Shown: positions 1-8,181 of the stretch, piece after piece | How positions within the stretch are numbered: position 1 is the first letter of the stretch | How the letters are laid out: each line of letters starts with the position of its first letter | DNA from: CAYRLW01 sp964425215 | Lineage (GTDB): Bacteria; Spirochaetota; Spirochaetia; Treponematales; Breznakiellaceae | Direction: 5' to 3' | Assembly: GCA_964425215.1 (NCBI GenBank) | Contig: CAYRLW010000022.1 | Location: 1-48,807 of the forward strand | DNA: 48,807 bases | The notes under the pieces: model-generated | The model's database searches: none | What the model was told of the DNA's origin: nothing | Seen by the model: only the letters and a program-made list of their open reading frames with translations | Translations under genes and position numbers: made by a program

Positions 1-53
1 AAGCGTGTGTAGGTGAAAGCCTACCGAGGGTTCGAATCCCTCTCTGTCCGCCA
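1..53 (+). tRNA. tRNA-Ser, 3' part (5' end outside window)
   Basis: Only the 3' half is in the window. A long variable arm is visible (GTAGG at 9-13 pairing with CCTAC at 20-24), then a T arm (GAGGG at 26-30, TTCGAAT loop, CCCTC at 38-42), the acceptor 3' strand, a G discriminator at 50 and an encoded CCA at 51-53. The long variable arm with a G discriminator indicates serine rather than leucine. The anticodon lies upstream of the window, so the isoacceptor cannot be named. The gene serves as the integration target of the adjacent island. Confidence 0.85.
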
Positions 54-54
54 C
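39..54 (+). repeat. attL-like core within tRNA-Ser 3' end
   Basis: The 16 bases CCTCTCTGTCCGCCAC are repeated exactly at 25406-25421; the match extends two more bases upstream with one mismatch. The position at the tRNA 3' end, next to a tyrosine integrase gene, is the classical layout of an island attachment site, in which integration restores the tRNA end. Confidence 0.75.
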
Positions 55-81
55 CACCATCGCAATTCCCTTAACTTTCAG

Positions 82-1176
82 TTAGTTACCGTTCGATTTG
101 GCTAACTTCCCTGCCGGGTTAGCCAAAGTTTGTTCGCGTTGCGCCCCACCGATCATGGCGAAGGCGTCCTGCGCCAACAGCCGCTGATCCCGCGCCTTCG
201 TATAGCGCTCGACCTCCTTTGAGGTCTGGTGGCCCGTCACGGCCTTGATCTGCGCCTCGGTGCAGCCCGCATCGGCCAGGCGCGTCGCCGCCGACTTTCT
301 CAGTCCATGCGCCGACCGATCGGGAATGCCCGCCGCCCGGCAGGCGCCACGGAACCAGTTGCCGAAGCCGCCTGCCGTGAAGCCCATGTGCGACTGTGTG
401 ACCAGGAACAGCATCTGCCCCGCCGGAACAGTTTCGAGCGACGCCTTGAGCCTCGGATGGATCGGCAGCTCCAGAAACGCCTTAGTCTTCTCCTGCCGCA
501 CCAGGATAGCCCGCCCCTGGACGTGCTGTCGCCCCATCTGGCGAACGTCGCCGGAGCGTTGCGCGGTGTAGAGCAAGAGATCGAACGCCAGACGCTCTCG
601 GGATCCCACAGGCCAGTGCGCCTCGAACCTGGCGATGTCCGCCTCAGTCCACACGGGAAAGCCCTCTGATGCGATCTTGAGCGGCTTGATGCCGATCGCA
701 GGATTGTCCGGCCGCCATTGCCGAGCGATCGCGAACGCCAGCATCCAGCGCAACACCTTGACCAGGCTGTTCGCCGCCGCCGGCGCCTTGGCCTTGCGGT
801 CGCGCATTTTCAGAATGTGCTCGGTCTGCAGCGCCCGCACGGCTCGGTCGCCATGCTCGGTCCGAAGCCGCTCGATGATGCCGCGATAGGTCGCCTGGGT
901 CGATTTCGACAACTGGACCCACTCGGCCGACCCGTAGATGGCCACCGCCAAGGCGTTGATCGTCCCCGGCAAGGTGCGCGAGGCCCCGATCTGCTGCTTC
1001 GTGGTCTGCCCGCTGGCCGCCGCCTCATAGGCCGCTGCAAACTCGGGCGAGCCAGGGACGCCATGCAGATAGACGGCCTTGCGCCCCGAGCGCCGGTATC
1101 GGAACCGCTGCTTGCCGTGCCGGTCCGTGAACGCGCTCACGAACGGGAAGCCGATCACCCTAAGGCCTCGTCCCAC
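82..1176 (-). CDS. Tyrosine-type site-specific integrase (island integrase)
   Basis: This 364-residue protein is a phage/island integrase of the tyrosine recombinase family, which cuts and rejoins attachment sites through a 3'-phosphotyrosine intermediate. The order is an N-terminal arm-binding region (about 1-75), a SAM-like core-binding domain (about 75-165) and a catalytic domain (about 175-335). Catalytic residues can be read directly: R207 (QRSGD), H290 and R293 (HGLRK), H316 (TGHQ) and the nucleophile Y325 (ERYTKA). The gene ends 29 bases from the tRNA-Ser 3' end and reads toward it, as in most tRNA islands. Its start overlaps the end of the small upstream ORF by 22 bases, suggesting co-transcription. 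It looks intact and could drive excision between the repeats at 39-54 and 25406-25421. Confidence 0.93.
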   Translation of the reverse strand: MGRGLRVIGFPFVSAFTDRHGKQRFRYRRSGRKAVYLHGVPGSPEFAAAYEAAASGQTTKQQIGASRTLPGTINALAVAIYGSAEWVQLSKSTQATYRGIIERLRTEHGDRAVRALQTEHILKMRDRKAKAPAAANSLVKVLRWMLAFAIARQWRPDNPAIGIKPLKIASEGFPVWTEADIARFEAHWPVGSRERLAFDLLLYTAQRSGDVRQMGRQHVQGRAILVRQEKTKAFLELPIHPRLKASLETVPAGQMLFLVTQSHMGFTAGGFGNWFRGACRAAGIPDRSAHGLRKSAATRLADAGCTEAQIKAVTGHQTSKEVERYTKARDQRLLAQDAFAMIGGAQREQTLANPAGKLAKSNGN

Positions 1177-1358
1177 GACTGCACCTCTGCTGCCAGATCC
1201 GGGTTCATGCGCGGCGATGCCGCTGTCGCCAGATTGAGGCGCACCTCGCCACCCGGCAACAGGTCCAGCGAGCCAAGGGCCACGCCCTTCTCCCGCAGAA
1301 TGTCCATCACCCGCCGAAGCTCAGTCTTTTTCACTATTCCTGGGCGTTTCGCCAACAC
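1155..1358 (-). CDS. Small integrase-adjacent protein, function unknown
   Basis: A 67-residue ORF that starts at GTG (a TTG follows directly) behind a GGAGG element and overlaps the integrase start by 22 bases. It is charged and probably helical near the N terminus (LRRVMDILREKG), followed by a short strand-like part and an acidic tail. Small proteins of this look are common directly upstream of alphaproteobacterial integrases. A role as recombination directionality factor is possible from position only; no winged-helix excisionase motif can be recognised. The overlap argues that it is translated together with the integrase. Confidence 0.6.
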   Translation of the reverse strand: MLAKRPGIVKKTELRRVMDILREKGVALGSLDLLPGGEVRLNLATAASPRMNPDLAAEVQSWDEALG

Positions 1359-1464
1359 GCGCCTCCACTCAAAAACTCATTTATGAGTAAGGCGTTAGCC
1401 AGTCGCGGCAGCGACCGACAAGAGGCCGTTTCTTGACAGCCCCGTCGAGCCCGCGAGTAAGAAC

Positions 1465-1484
1465 GCGTTGTACGGGTACAACGC
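1465..1484. promoter_or_regulatory. Perfect 9-2-9 palindrome, candidate operator
   Basis: The sequence GCGTTGTACGGGTACAACGC is a perfect inverted repeat: two 9-base arms around GG. It lies about 107 bases upstream of the first codon of the small ORF and integrase pair, in a stretch without genes. It has no U-tract and so is not a typical terminator. A dimeric regulator binding site controlling integrase expression is the simplest reading, but the regulator is unknown. Confidence 0.5.
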
Positions 1485-1705
1485 ACATCTTGCCTCCTAA
1501 CTCCGGAAGAATGATGGAGAATGGCGCTCAGAATTGTTCTCTAATCCACGTGTCCGATTAGACACACCGATTAGCCATCACAGATCAGACCAGCGACGAA
1601 AAACACGGGCTAGCAGTCGGGCGATTGGATTAGCGAGACCTGTCTAACGAAGCCGACGCGACACCACAGAGCGCCATACGCCGTTGCGCGAAGCCAACGC
1701 CTCAG

Positions 1706-1763
1706 TCTCCAGGATTCTCCACGTGTCTCCAGAAGTCTCCACAAAGGCCCACACGCCTGGAGA
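1706..1763. repeat. TCTCCA hexamers at exact 10-bp spacing
   Basis: TCTCCA occurs at 1706, 1716, 1726 and 1736, that is four copies exactly 10 bases apart with variable tetranucleotides between them. An inverted copy, TGGAGA, lies at 1758-1763. The spacing places every copy on the same face of the helix, typical of binding sites for a cooperatively binding protein. Candidates are the integrase arm-binding domain or a directionality factor. Confidence 0.5.
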
Positions 1764-1859
1764 TGCCCGTCTGAGCTCGGCGGTCTTCACGGTTAGACGC
1801 GGCGACGAACGCCCGTATATCAAGGCTGGCAAACCACCATTCCATGATAGGCTGACCGC

Positions 1860-2000
1860 ATGGATCTCTTCCCTCCCTTTGTCGCGGTGATGGCGGGCGC
1901 AGCCGTCGCCTTCTTTGGCGGCTCCTTGATTCTGAAGCTGCTCGAGAAGCGCCCGGAAAAGCCCGACTATCCGCAGGAACCCACGAACCAAGACCGCTGA
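1860..2000 (+). CDS. Possible 46-residue single-pass membrane protein
   Basis: An ATG at 1860 opens a 46-codon frame ending in TGA at 1998-2000. Residues about 5-28 (PPFVAVMAGAAVAFFGGSLI and on) form a hydrophobic segment long enough to span a membrane, followed by a short, charged, proline-rich tail (EKRPEKPDYPQEP). The ribosome binding site is weak. The composition looks like a real membrane microprotein rather than random sequence, but no family is recognised. Confidence 0.35.
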   Translation: MDLFPPFVAVMAGAAVAFFGGSLILKLLEKRPEKPDYPQEPTNQDR

Positions 2001-2043
2001 CGCGCCCTACTTCTCGGCCGCCTCGCCGGAGACTTTGCGCGAA

Positions 2044-2238
2044 GTTCGCGATATCACGAAGTTCTGGGTCGAAACGCCTTTTAGGTTCGCGAAAGCACGA
2101 CCCCTTACCCGCGAAACTCCCTCCTGGTTCGCAATATCACGAAGTTTGGGGGTTCAGACGGGCTGAAACCCGCCTGCAAGCGCCCACGACCGCCTTCATC
2201 ACTCGCCGAGCGAGCAGCCCTTCGTGATTTCGCGAACC
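2044..2238. repeat. Repeats of a GGTTCGCGAWATCACGAA-like motif
   Basis: GTTCGCGATATCACGAAGTTC at 2044-2064 (19 of 21 positions match) resembles the copy at 2127-2147; a shorter copy starts near 2084 (GGTTCGCGAAAGCACGA), and an inverted copy lies at 2221-2238 (TTCGTGATTTCGCGAACC). The first lie in non-coding DNA and the last reaches the 3' end of the SRAP gene. They could be protein binding sites or remnants of a dispersed intergenic repeat family. They do not fit the alphaproteobacterial LexA pattern GTTC-N7-GTTC. Confidence 0.45.
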
Positions 2239-2239
2239 T

Positions 2240-2806
2240 TCAGTCTGGCCACACCCGTTTTACGGCCAGCACCCCGGCCGGACTGGGCTGAAGGATCAAG
2301 TCCTCGGCAGCGCTCAACTTCAACCAACGAACACCCGCACCGGCGGGCAGAACGACAATCTGTCGGTCGTGAAAAGGTGCGACGTCCGGCCCGGGCGGCA
2401 CCGTCAGCATCGTGAAGGTGCCATCTTTTACGATGCCCGCGATCCAGAACCACGGCTGGCCCAGCATGGTGAAGAGCCATTTGGTCTTCTTGCCCTGCAC
2501 CTTGGGCTCGGTGAACTCATAGAAGCCGTCGGCCGGGATCAGACAGCGGACCGAGTGGGCGAAGGAGCGGCCGTCCGAGCGAAAGTTGAAGACAGGCCTT
2601 CCCGTCGGCCCCTTCCAGGCCCAGGACGTCATGGTCAGCTGCGGGCCATCAGCGCCAAGGGTGATGATCGGGGCGCTGACGCCGATGCGATAGTCGGTCT
2701 GAGCGAGGTTCGGCAGGCCACCAGGAAAGGCGAGCGCCTGGCCTGCGTCACGGAACGACGCGATCAGTTGGTTGGCCGGAACCTGCAGGCGGTAGTTGTT
2801 GCACAT
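2240..2806 (-). CDS. SRAP (SOS response-associated peptidase/HMCES-YedK) family protein
   Basis: A 188-residue SRAP-domain protein. The family forms a thiazolidine crosslink between the N-terminal cysteine and abasic sites in single-stranded DNA, shielding them. The features are visible: Cys2 directly after Met1 (MCNNYR), the NFRSDG block, the CLIPADGFYEF block with the conserved Glu, and the PFHDRQ block with the active-site His. The length is near the short end for the family. The start is fixed by the need for Cys2. It stands alone on its strand between repeats and an excalibur gene. SRAP genes are frequent on mobile elements and may help the element survive damage during single-stranded stages. 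Confidence 0.9.
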   Translation of the reverse strand: MCNNYRLQVPANQLIASFRDAGQALAFPGGLPNLAQTDYRIGVSAPIITLGADGPQLTMTSWAWKGPTGRPVFNFRSDGRSFAHSVRCLIPADGFYEFTEPKVQGKKTKWLFTMLGQPWFWIAGIVKDGTFTMLTVPPGPDVAPFHDRQIVVLPAGAGVRWLKLSAAEDLILQPSPAGVLAVKRVWPD

Positions 2807-2920
2807 CGGCGCAGGCTCTCACGGTGCCCAGTCTTTGTGGAGTCGGAGGCCAGGGGGGCGGACACCTCTAAGAACAGCGGTTGATGTTGTAACTGCTACT
2901 CAACCTTCGGCGGGCACCGT

Positions 2921-3244
2921 ATGCATATGCGCCTCGTCACACACCGTCGTCGACGCCGACATGGTCGGCCTACCCCGGGCTCCCGGGTACCCTTTGCGGC
3001 CGTTGTCGCTCTAACCGCAATCTCTGCCTTTGCCGTGACGTGGTTCGCGATCACGCCGTCATCGCCTCGCGCGGCAGTCGTCGCTTACGTCAAGACGCGC
3101 ACAACCGATCAACACTATAGTGGCTGCACGGCGGTGCGGGCCGCAGGCCGAAAAGACATCCCCAGTTGGGATCCGTCATATCGGTCGTGGATGGACGGCG
3201 ACGGCGACGGGCTCGCATGTGAACCGCCGCGTGGCCGATACTAG
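2921..3244 (+). CDS. Excalibur calcium-binding domain protein, membrane-anchored or secreted
   Basis: A 107-residue protein with an Arg/His-rich N terminus, one hydrophobic segment (about residues 23-45, VPFAAVVALTAISAFAVTWF) and a C-terminal excalibur domain. The latter shows the signature Y-x2-C-x2-VRAAG, then the DxDxDGxxCE calcium loop (DGDGDGLACE). Excalibur domains are extracellular and often attached to nucleases or stand alone after a signal segment. Here the hydrophobic stretch probably serves as a signal anchor, leaving the domain in the periplasm. ATGs at 2921 and 2927 are both possible starts. Its role is unknown. Confidence 0.75.
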   Translation: MHMRLVTHRRRRRHGRPTPGSRVPFAAVVALTAISAFAVTWFAITPSSPRAAVVAYVKTRTTDQHYSGCTAVRAAGRKDIPSWDPSYRSWMDGDGDGLACEPPRGRY

Positions 3245-3442
3245 CCGTGTTTGGTCCGCGTTGCGCCACGAGCGGACATTGAATCAGCTCCCGGAAGCTG
3301 ACGTTCGGCCGGCTCACCGCAGCAGGACGAACTCGCCCAGGGTCGCTCGGCCCTGCTGCTTCTACGAGAAATGTTCGAGAGTTGTCTCGAAGCGGCAATT
3401 CTGGTTGTTGGTAGTGCTGGCGAATGGCTCCACGATCGGCGA

Positions 3443-6400
3443 TCAACGAGCGGCGAGACGTCGCCTCAGCTCCGCCATTCGGCTGTCCGTCGCCACCGCC
3501 GGCTGCTTAGCGAGCAGATTGATCGCCTGCTCAGCACCCCATGGCCATGCGCCGGCGTCGCGCGGTAGTGCCCTGTAAATTAGGCGGAGCATGGATTCCG
3601 GGTGTTTGACGACCAGACTGCCCTTGCGGCTGACCCGGAACAGGAAGCTGGCGTCGGCGTCGACCGTGGTCATCAGCGGCTCGACTAGATCGACCATCTG
3701 GACGAAGTTTCTGGGGGACTCGATGGCTAGATCGAAGAAGCGGCTGGAGATGGCGCTGGATTTCGCCGCCCTCTGCCGAGGCCACACCTTCTCTAGGAAT
3801 TCCTTGAGAAGCGGTCGCCATTTTCGGTTTTCAGACCGCCAGCGCTTGAGGTGCCAGATGATCTGAATCCTGAACGAATCCTGAGCGTCGATCAGGAGCT
3901 CGCGCATCTCCTCGTTGGAGACGTATCGGCCGCCCCGACGCCGCTTCGAACCCCAACCCATCAGCAGGAAGCCTGCGAGACGCTCGGTCCGGTCGTGATC
4001 GTCGGCACCCCGCGCGAGTTCGATCATCTCGTCCTTCAGCAGGTCGAACAGGTCAGCGGGCGGAACGTTAGAAGCCCACAGCATGCCGTGCCAGAAGGCG
4101 TCACGGTCGTCGGCGTCGCCGTTGCGCATGGCCAGAAGGTGCTCGCCGGTCCACGTCGGCGCCCAGTAGTTGAACCAAGCGAGATTTCGCAGGAGCAGGA
4201 TGCTAGCGTGGCGACGGACCTCGCCGCCGACGGTGAGAAGGTCCTCGACCATCGAAAGCCAGATCGGGTTGAACCCATTGTCGCCCTGTCGGCCCTCGAT
4301 TGTCATCAGACCCTGCGCCAGGTCGCCCGCGGGCGAGTTGAGTGCGAGCATCACCCAATCCACCGAACCGGAGTGCGACACGCCGGAGCGACTACAGCTA
4401 GGATCCTCTCGCAGGGCGGAGATCACCACGCCCCAGAGATCCGTGAACCAGGTATCGACATCCAAAAGGACGCCGTCGGCGGCAATCTCTATCCAGTGGC
4501 AGATTGCTCTAATTCGAGTACGGACCACCGCGGCAGGCAGCTCGGCGAGGCGTCGGGCGATCAGCCTGCGGAAACGCGGACGGTCGTTCTTGCGGCCGTC
4601 GACATAGAAGAAATCTTGCCAGGCCCAAGCGAAACCGTCTTCGCCAGCATTCGCCATCAGGGCCGCGAATGCGCGAACCGGTCGGTCTTTCACCACGCCC
4701 CGGAACGGCCGCTTCTCCTCCAGACGACGACTCCAGTCGCGTTTTCCGACGTCGGCCGCCGCCGCCAGCATGTCACGAGGCGATTTGTCCAGGATCGGTG
4801 TCGAATCTTCGTCGGATCCGACAAAGCCCACGCTTCCCTCGAGCGACCGCGCCGCGTCTAGCCCCGCGTCGCCGCTCCACGGCCCCGCCGCCTTTAGCAG
4901 GCCCGGCCTGCGAGCGGCGTATCGCCCACCCAAGTCGCATCCATTGGTCTGAAGCCATTCCAGACGATCAAGGATCTGATAGGCGCGCCGACGGCGTCGG
5001 TCCGCCGGGGGCTCCTCGCGATAGTCCGGTGGCCCCTTTAGAATCAGGCCGACAATGGCGGATCGGGAGGTCGGGCTGAAATCCGCCCAGCGCGCCGACA
5101 GGCTCAGAAGCAGGTCCCTCTGTCCGTGAGCGTCCCAAAACGCCTCTTGGTCGAGCGCCTTGAGAGCGGCCGCGAACTCAGCTGCGGGCCAGAAGGTCCA
5201 CGCACCCGGTGCCCACAGCCTCAGCCGGTCAAACAGGCGATCATTTGGCCATGACCGCCCTTCGGCAAGCGCGTCGTCCGGGCTGACGACCGCGAGGCGT
5301 TCGAGCAGTCGGACATACCTGAAGAACAGCCGGGAGATCCCGAAGTCTCGGCCATAAGCGTCGCCGCGCAGGGTGGAGTCCCGACGTATGGGGGGGATAT
5401 TGAGGTACAGATAGTCCCGAGTGTGGAGTTCCAGCACCTGCGCGTCGATGAGCTGGCGCCGAACGAGTTCGACCGCGCGGGCCAGCAGGTGGTCCGGAAT
5501 CTCTAGACGATCATGAGTCTTGGGGTAGTCGACGTCCGCGTTGATGAGGCGGATGTCGTCTGCGCGCCCCTCCCCTGCCAGGATCTTGGGCGGGGTCGTT
5601 GACCGAGCGCCCGACACCGTCACTACCGGTGCAAGCAGATTCGCCCATCGCAGCAGTTTTGTCTGATCCCAGCCGACGGCCTTGATCTCCTCGACGAAAT
5701 CGAACCACCGCATGTCGAAATCGGATCGCGCCTGTTCGAAGCTTGTGAAGATGATGGACCAAGCGCGAAGGGTGTCCTCCGCAGCCGTTGCCTTTGTGAT
5801 GTCGCGACGCACTGCGTCGACGACATGAGGATGAAGCCCTCCCTGGCGCGCCGCCCACCACGGAGTGATCGGATCGCTGCTGACGGCTCCGATCCAACTC
5901 GCCAGCCGGCCGAGACGCGGCGGCATGTTGGGATGCCGTACGGACCGCGGCCCCGAAAGCGCGGCTAGGGCCTGAAGGGGTGAGCCTAATCGGTCCTCGT
6001 CGTTCGGCTCAAACGCGCTCCAGGCGCCCAACGGCAGGGTTCGCGCCTTGTAGGGCTCATCCGGGTCGGTCAGAAGCGGCGGGACGTCATCGTCGACGGC
6101 ATAAGCTTCGAACGGATCGACGCCATCGCTTGGGGTGGCGTATCGCAGCCAGGGATCGAAAACACACAGCCACTCCGCAGGCGGTTTGCTGTCATAGAAC
6201 GACCCTGCGCCCGACGCGCTCGATACAAGATGCTTGACCTGGCCCCGTTCGTGGGCGGCCATGGATCGTGGGCCCGATCGGGCGCGCGAAAGAACGTTTC
6301 GCGTCCAGGCATCGGGGTTGCGGGCGCGATCGGCCCAAGCCTCGAGCGTCGACCAGAGCGCCGCATGGCTATCGTCCGCCGAATAGGGGAGCGCCTCCAC

Positions 6401-7195
6401 CCCCTTGGGCGCCCACAGGGACCGGCCGACACTGGCTGACCCGGACTGGAACGCGTACAGCCGGCCCTCAGCCGACCCATTCAACGCCTCGAGCAAATAT
6501 TGGACTGGCGGGTCGTCGGCGGTGTAGCCTACGAACACCAGCTGGAACTGCTCCATCAGGCCGCGGATGAAGGCCGTCGCCCAGCCGTCGGACAGATAGG
6601 CCCGGCCGAAGTCGGTGCTCGACAAGACGAACTCTTCACGGGCGGGCGGTGCCTTGAAGCCGTCGCCCAGGCGGCCGTGGAGATAGACCACGCCGTCCCA
6701 CTCCTGCGGCCTGTTAGGCCTCGGCAGCAGGGGCGGAATATGGCGATCGACGGACGGATCATGCTCTTCGAATAAACGGTCGAAGTTGGTCGTCACCAGA
6801 CGGACGGCGCCGTCGGGCCCGCGCGCTAGGTCGAGTAGGATTTGGTGAGCGGACCGGTCCACGTCGGGCGCATAGTGCAGCGCCTTGGCCACGGCGTTCC
6901 GGACGTCTTCTACCTCGAACTCCCGCTCCAGCAGTGAAAACACCCGGTCGGTCGGTAGAAGACTTCCTAATCCCTGGATCTTGAGCTGTGCGGCGGCGGC
7001 GTCGATCAGCGCCCGGGCGGCGCTACCGCGAGCCGAACCAAGGCTGTCCGCGACCGCATTCGCCAGGCCGCTGAAGTCATGAAGCCCAGCGCGCGCACGG
7101 GAAACACCGGCGCCGCAGAAGAAGACGACCTGGCCTTCGTCGCGGGCGCGGAGAAGTCTGTCGGGGATTGCGGGGCCGTTCTCGACGAATCGCAT
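3443..7195 (-). CDS. Giant SIR2-like protein with DUF4020-type C-terminal region
   Basis: A 1250-residue protein. The first ~300 residues form a SIR2-like NAD-binding domain: CGAGVS (27-32), TTNFD (135-139), a likely catalytic His173 in YLHGR and FVGYTADDPP. The remaining ~900 residues are a large helical region resembling DUF4020, probably a sensor or scaffold. In anti-phage SIR2 proteins this domain hydrolyses NAD+ after infection and stops the cell's metabolism; that activity is inferred here from the family. The gene is a single unit with no partner on its strand, similar in plan to the one-gene SIR2 defences (DSR type). Tryptophan is unusually frequent in the C-terminal part. Deacylase activity is the less likely alternative. 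Confidence 0.85.
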   Translation of the reverse strand: MRFVENGPAIPDRLLRARDEGQVVFFCGAGVSRARAGLHDFSGLANAVADSLGSARGSAARALIDAAAAQLKIQGLGSLLPTDRVFSLLEREFEVEDVRNAVAKALHYAPDVDRSAHQILLDLARGPDGAVRLVTTNFDRLFEEHDPSVDRHIPPLLPRPNRPQEWDGVVYLHGRLGDGFKAPPAREEFVLSSTDFGRAYLSDGWATAFIRGLMEQFQLVFVGYTADDPPVQYLLEALNGSAEGRLYAFQSGSASVGRSLWAPKGVEALPYSADDSHAALWSTLEAWADRARNPDAWTRNVLSRARSGPRSMAAHERGQVKHLVSSASGAGSFYDSKPPAEWLCVFDPWLRYATPSDGVDPFEAYAVDDDVPPLLTDPDEPYKARTLPLGAWSAFEPNDEDRLGSPLQALAALSGPRSVRHPNMPPRLGRLASWIGAVSSDPITPWWAARQGGLHPHVVDAVRRDITKATAAEDTLRAWSIIFTSFEQARSDFDMRWFDFVEEIKAVGWDQTKLLRWANLLAPVVTVSGARSTTPPKILAGEGRADDIRLINADVDYPKTHDRLEIPDHLLARAVELVRRQLIDAQVLELHTRDYLYLNIPPIRRDSTLRGDAYGRDFGISRLFFRYVRLLERLAVVSPDDALAEGRSWPNDRLFDRLRLWAPGAWTFWPAAEFAAALKALDQEAFWDAHGQRDLLLSLSARWADFSPTSRSAIVGLILKGPPDYREEPPADRRRRRAYQILDRLEWLQTNGCDLGGRYAARRPGLLKAAGPWSGDAGLDAARSLEGSVGFVGSDEDSTPILDKSPRDMLAAAADVGKRDWSRRLEEKRPFRGVVKDRPVRAFAALMANAGEDGFAWAWQDFFYVDGRKNDRPRFRRLIARRLAELPAAVVRTRIRAICHWIEIAADGVLLDVDTWFTDLWGVVISALREDPSCSRSGVSHSGSVDWVMLALNSPAGDLAQGLMTIEGRQGDNGFNPIWLSMVEDLLTVGGEVRRHASILLLRNLAWFNYWAPTWTGEHLLAMRNGDADDRDAFWHGMLWASNVPPADLFDLLKDEMIELARGADDHDRTERLAGFLLMGWGSKRRRGGRYVSNEEMRELLIDAQDSFRIQIIWHLKRWRSENRKWRPLLKEFLEKVWPRQRAAKSSAISSRFFDLAIESPRNFVQMVDLVEPLMTTVDADASFLFRVSRKGSLVVKHPESMLRLIYRALPRDAGAWPWGAEQAINLLAKQPAVATDSRMAELRRRLAAR

Positions 7196-7575
7196 GTCTA
7201 TAGTCTCGCGCCTTGCGACATCAAATAGAAGCGTAAGGCTAGGCTAGTGCGTGGCGTCGCTGACCAGGATCATCGGCAAGGCAGCCGTCCACATTGAACG
7301 ACAAGCTCGGGAAGGAAGGCTGAAGACGCGCTGTGCGCAAAGGTCCCTGAGCAGCCAGCGAGCGGACGCCCGAAGGCTGGCAATGAGTCACGACGTCTCG
7401 GAAGCGCCATGAATGGACATTGCCTGGCGGCCCGAAAGCGGACGTCCGACCCGTCGGCAACCTCAGGACCGCTTTCGCCCCAGAGGAGACACTCAGCCTT
7501 GTACCCGTCCTGCCGGCGCTAGAGATATCCAATAACCCATCAACAGCGCTGAAGCCGCTTTAGTTAGGTATCCGA
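7196..7575. other. Gene-free stretch between SIR2 gene and fixJ
   Basis: No coding region is convincing in these 380 bases. The stretch contains a degenerate intergenic sequence with GCCCGAAAGCGGAC at 7430-7443, whose inverted copy recurs at 12165-12178 in another gene-free region of the island. The SIR2 promoter should lie near 7200-7300. No hairpin with a T-tract is evident. Confidence 0.5.
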
Positions 7576-8181
7576 TTAGGGATGAACCGTGAGGTACATC
7601 CGCACGAGTTCGGACAGGCTTCCCGCCTGCATCTTGGCCATGAGGTTGGCGCGATAAACTTCCACAGTCCGGGCGCTGATCTCGAGATCATAGGCGATGA
7701 CCTTGTTGGCGTGGCCCTGAACCAATCCTGCCAGCACGTCGCGTTCCCGTCCTGACAGAGCGTCGAGACGCGCCGCCAGCATCCGCCTCTCGGCTTCGGC
7801 CGACGCCGTCTCGCCCGCTCGATCCGCCGCACGCTGGATCGAAGCCAACAGCATTTCGTCGTCGAACGGCTTTTCGATGAAATCGACCACACCCGCCCGC
7901 AAAGCCTCCACAGCCAGCGGCATGTCGGCATGGCCGGTGATGACGATCACAGGCTCCCCCGAACCGTCCGCCTGCAATCGGCGCGCCAGCTCTATCCCGG
8001 TCATATCCGGCATGCGGACATCCGTGATTATGCATCCGGGACGTCGATCTTTCACGGCGAGAAAGGCGACGGCGGACTCGTGGGTTTGCACGCACAGTCC
8101 GGCTGTACTCAGGAGGAAGGCGATCGAATCCCTCACAGCGGCGTCGTCGTCGATGACGTGCATGATCGGAGCGTTTGTCAT
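7576..8181 (-). CDS. fixJ: FixJ-family response regulator
   Basis: A 201-residue two-domain regulator. The receiver domain (about 1-120) has acidic residues D11-D13, phospho-acceptor D54 (IITDVRMPD), a conserved T/GHAD segment and the KPFD lysine. A LuxR/FixJ-type helix-turn-helix (about 135-195, LSGRERDVLAGLVQG then ISARTVEVYRANLM) follows. Phosphorylated FixJ dimerises and activates promoters of microaerobic respiration genes. The gene overlaps the end of fixL by 4 bases (ATGA), so the pair is translationally coupled. Targets may be the divergent alternative oxidase and flavohaemoglobin genes next door. Location within an apparent genomic island is unusual for a FixLJ pair and suggests transfer or a second copy. 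Confidence 0.92.
   Translation of the reverse strand: MTNAPIMHVIDDDAAVRDSIAFLLSTAGLCVQTHESAVAFLAVKDRRPGCIITDVRMPDMTGIELARRLQADGSGEPVIVITGHADMPLAVEALRAGVVDFIEKPFDDEMLLASIQRAADRAGETASAEAERRMLAARLDALSGRERDVLAGLVQGHANKVIAYDLEISARTVEVYRANLMAKMQAGSLSELVRMYLTVHP

Larger units (their letters stand above)
1359..1859. other. Gene-free control region upstream of the integrase
   Basis: I see no convincing gene in these 500 bases. They hold the palindrome at 1465-1484, a short inverted repeat GTGTC-CGATTA-GACAC at 1550-1565, and the phased TCTCCA hexamers at 1706-1745. The region separates the leftward integrase genes from a possible rightward small membrane ORF. Repeats and palindromes so close to an integrase fit arm-type sites or operators. 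Confidence 0.5.

Noticed and set aside
718..1386. 222-residue plus-strand ORF opposite the integrase
   Set aside because: Shadow frame of the integrase and the small upstream ORF, Arg-rich and without family features.
1644..1991. 115-residue minus-strand ORF across the TCTCCA repeats
   Set aside because: No ribosome site or family features; translation reads like chance sequence over repeats.
2807..2920. Possible LexA box (GTTC-N7-TGTC) upstream of the SRAP gene
   Set aside because: One half-site mismatched; a single weak match is expected by chance.
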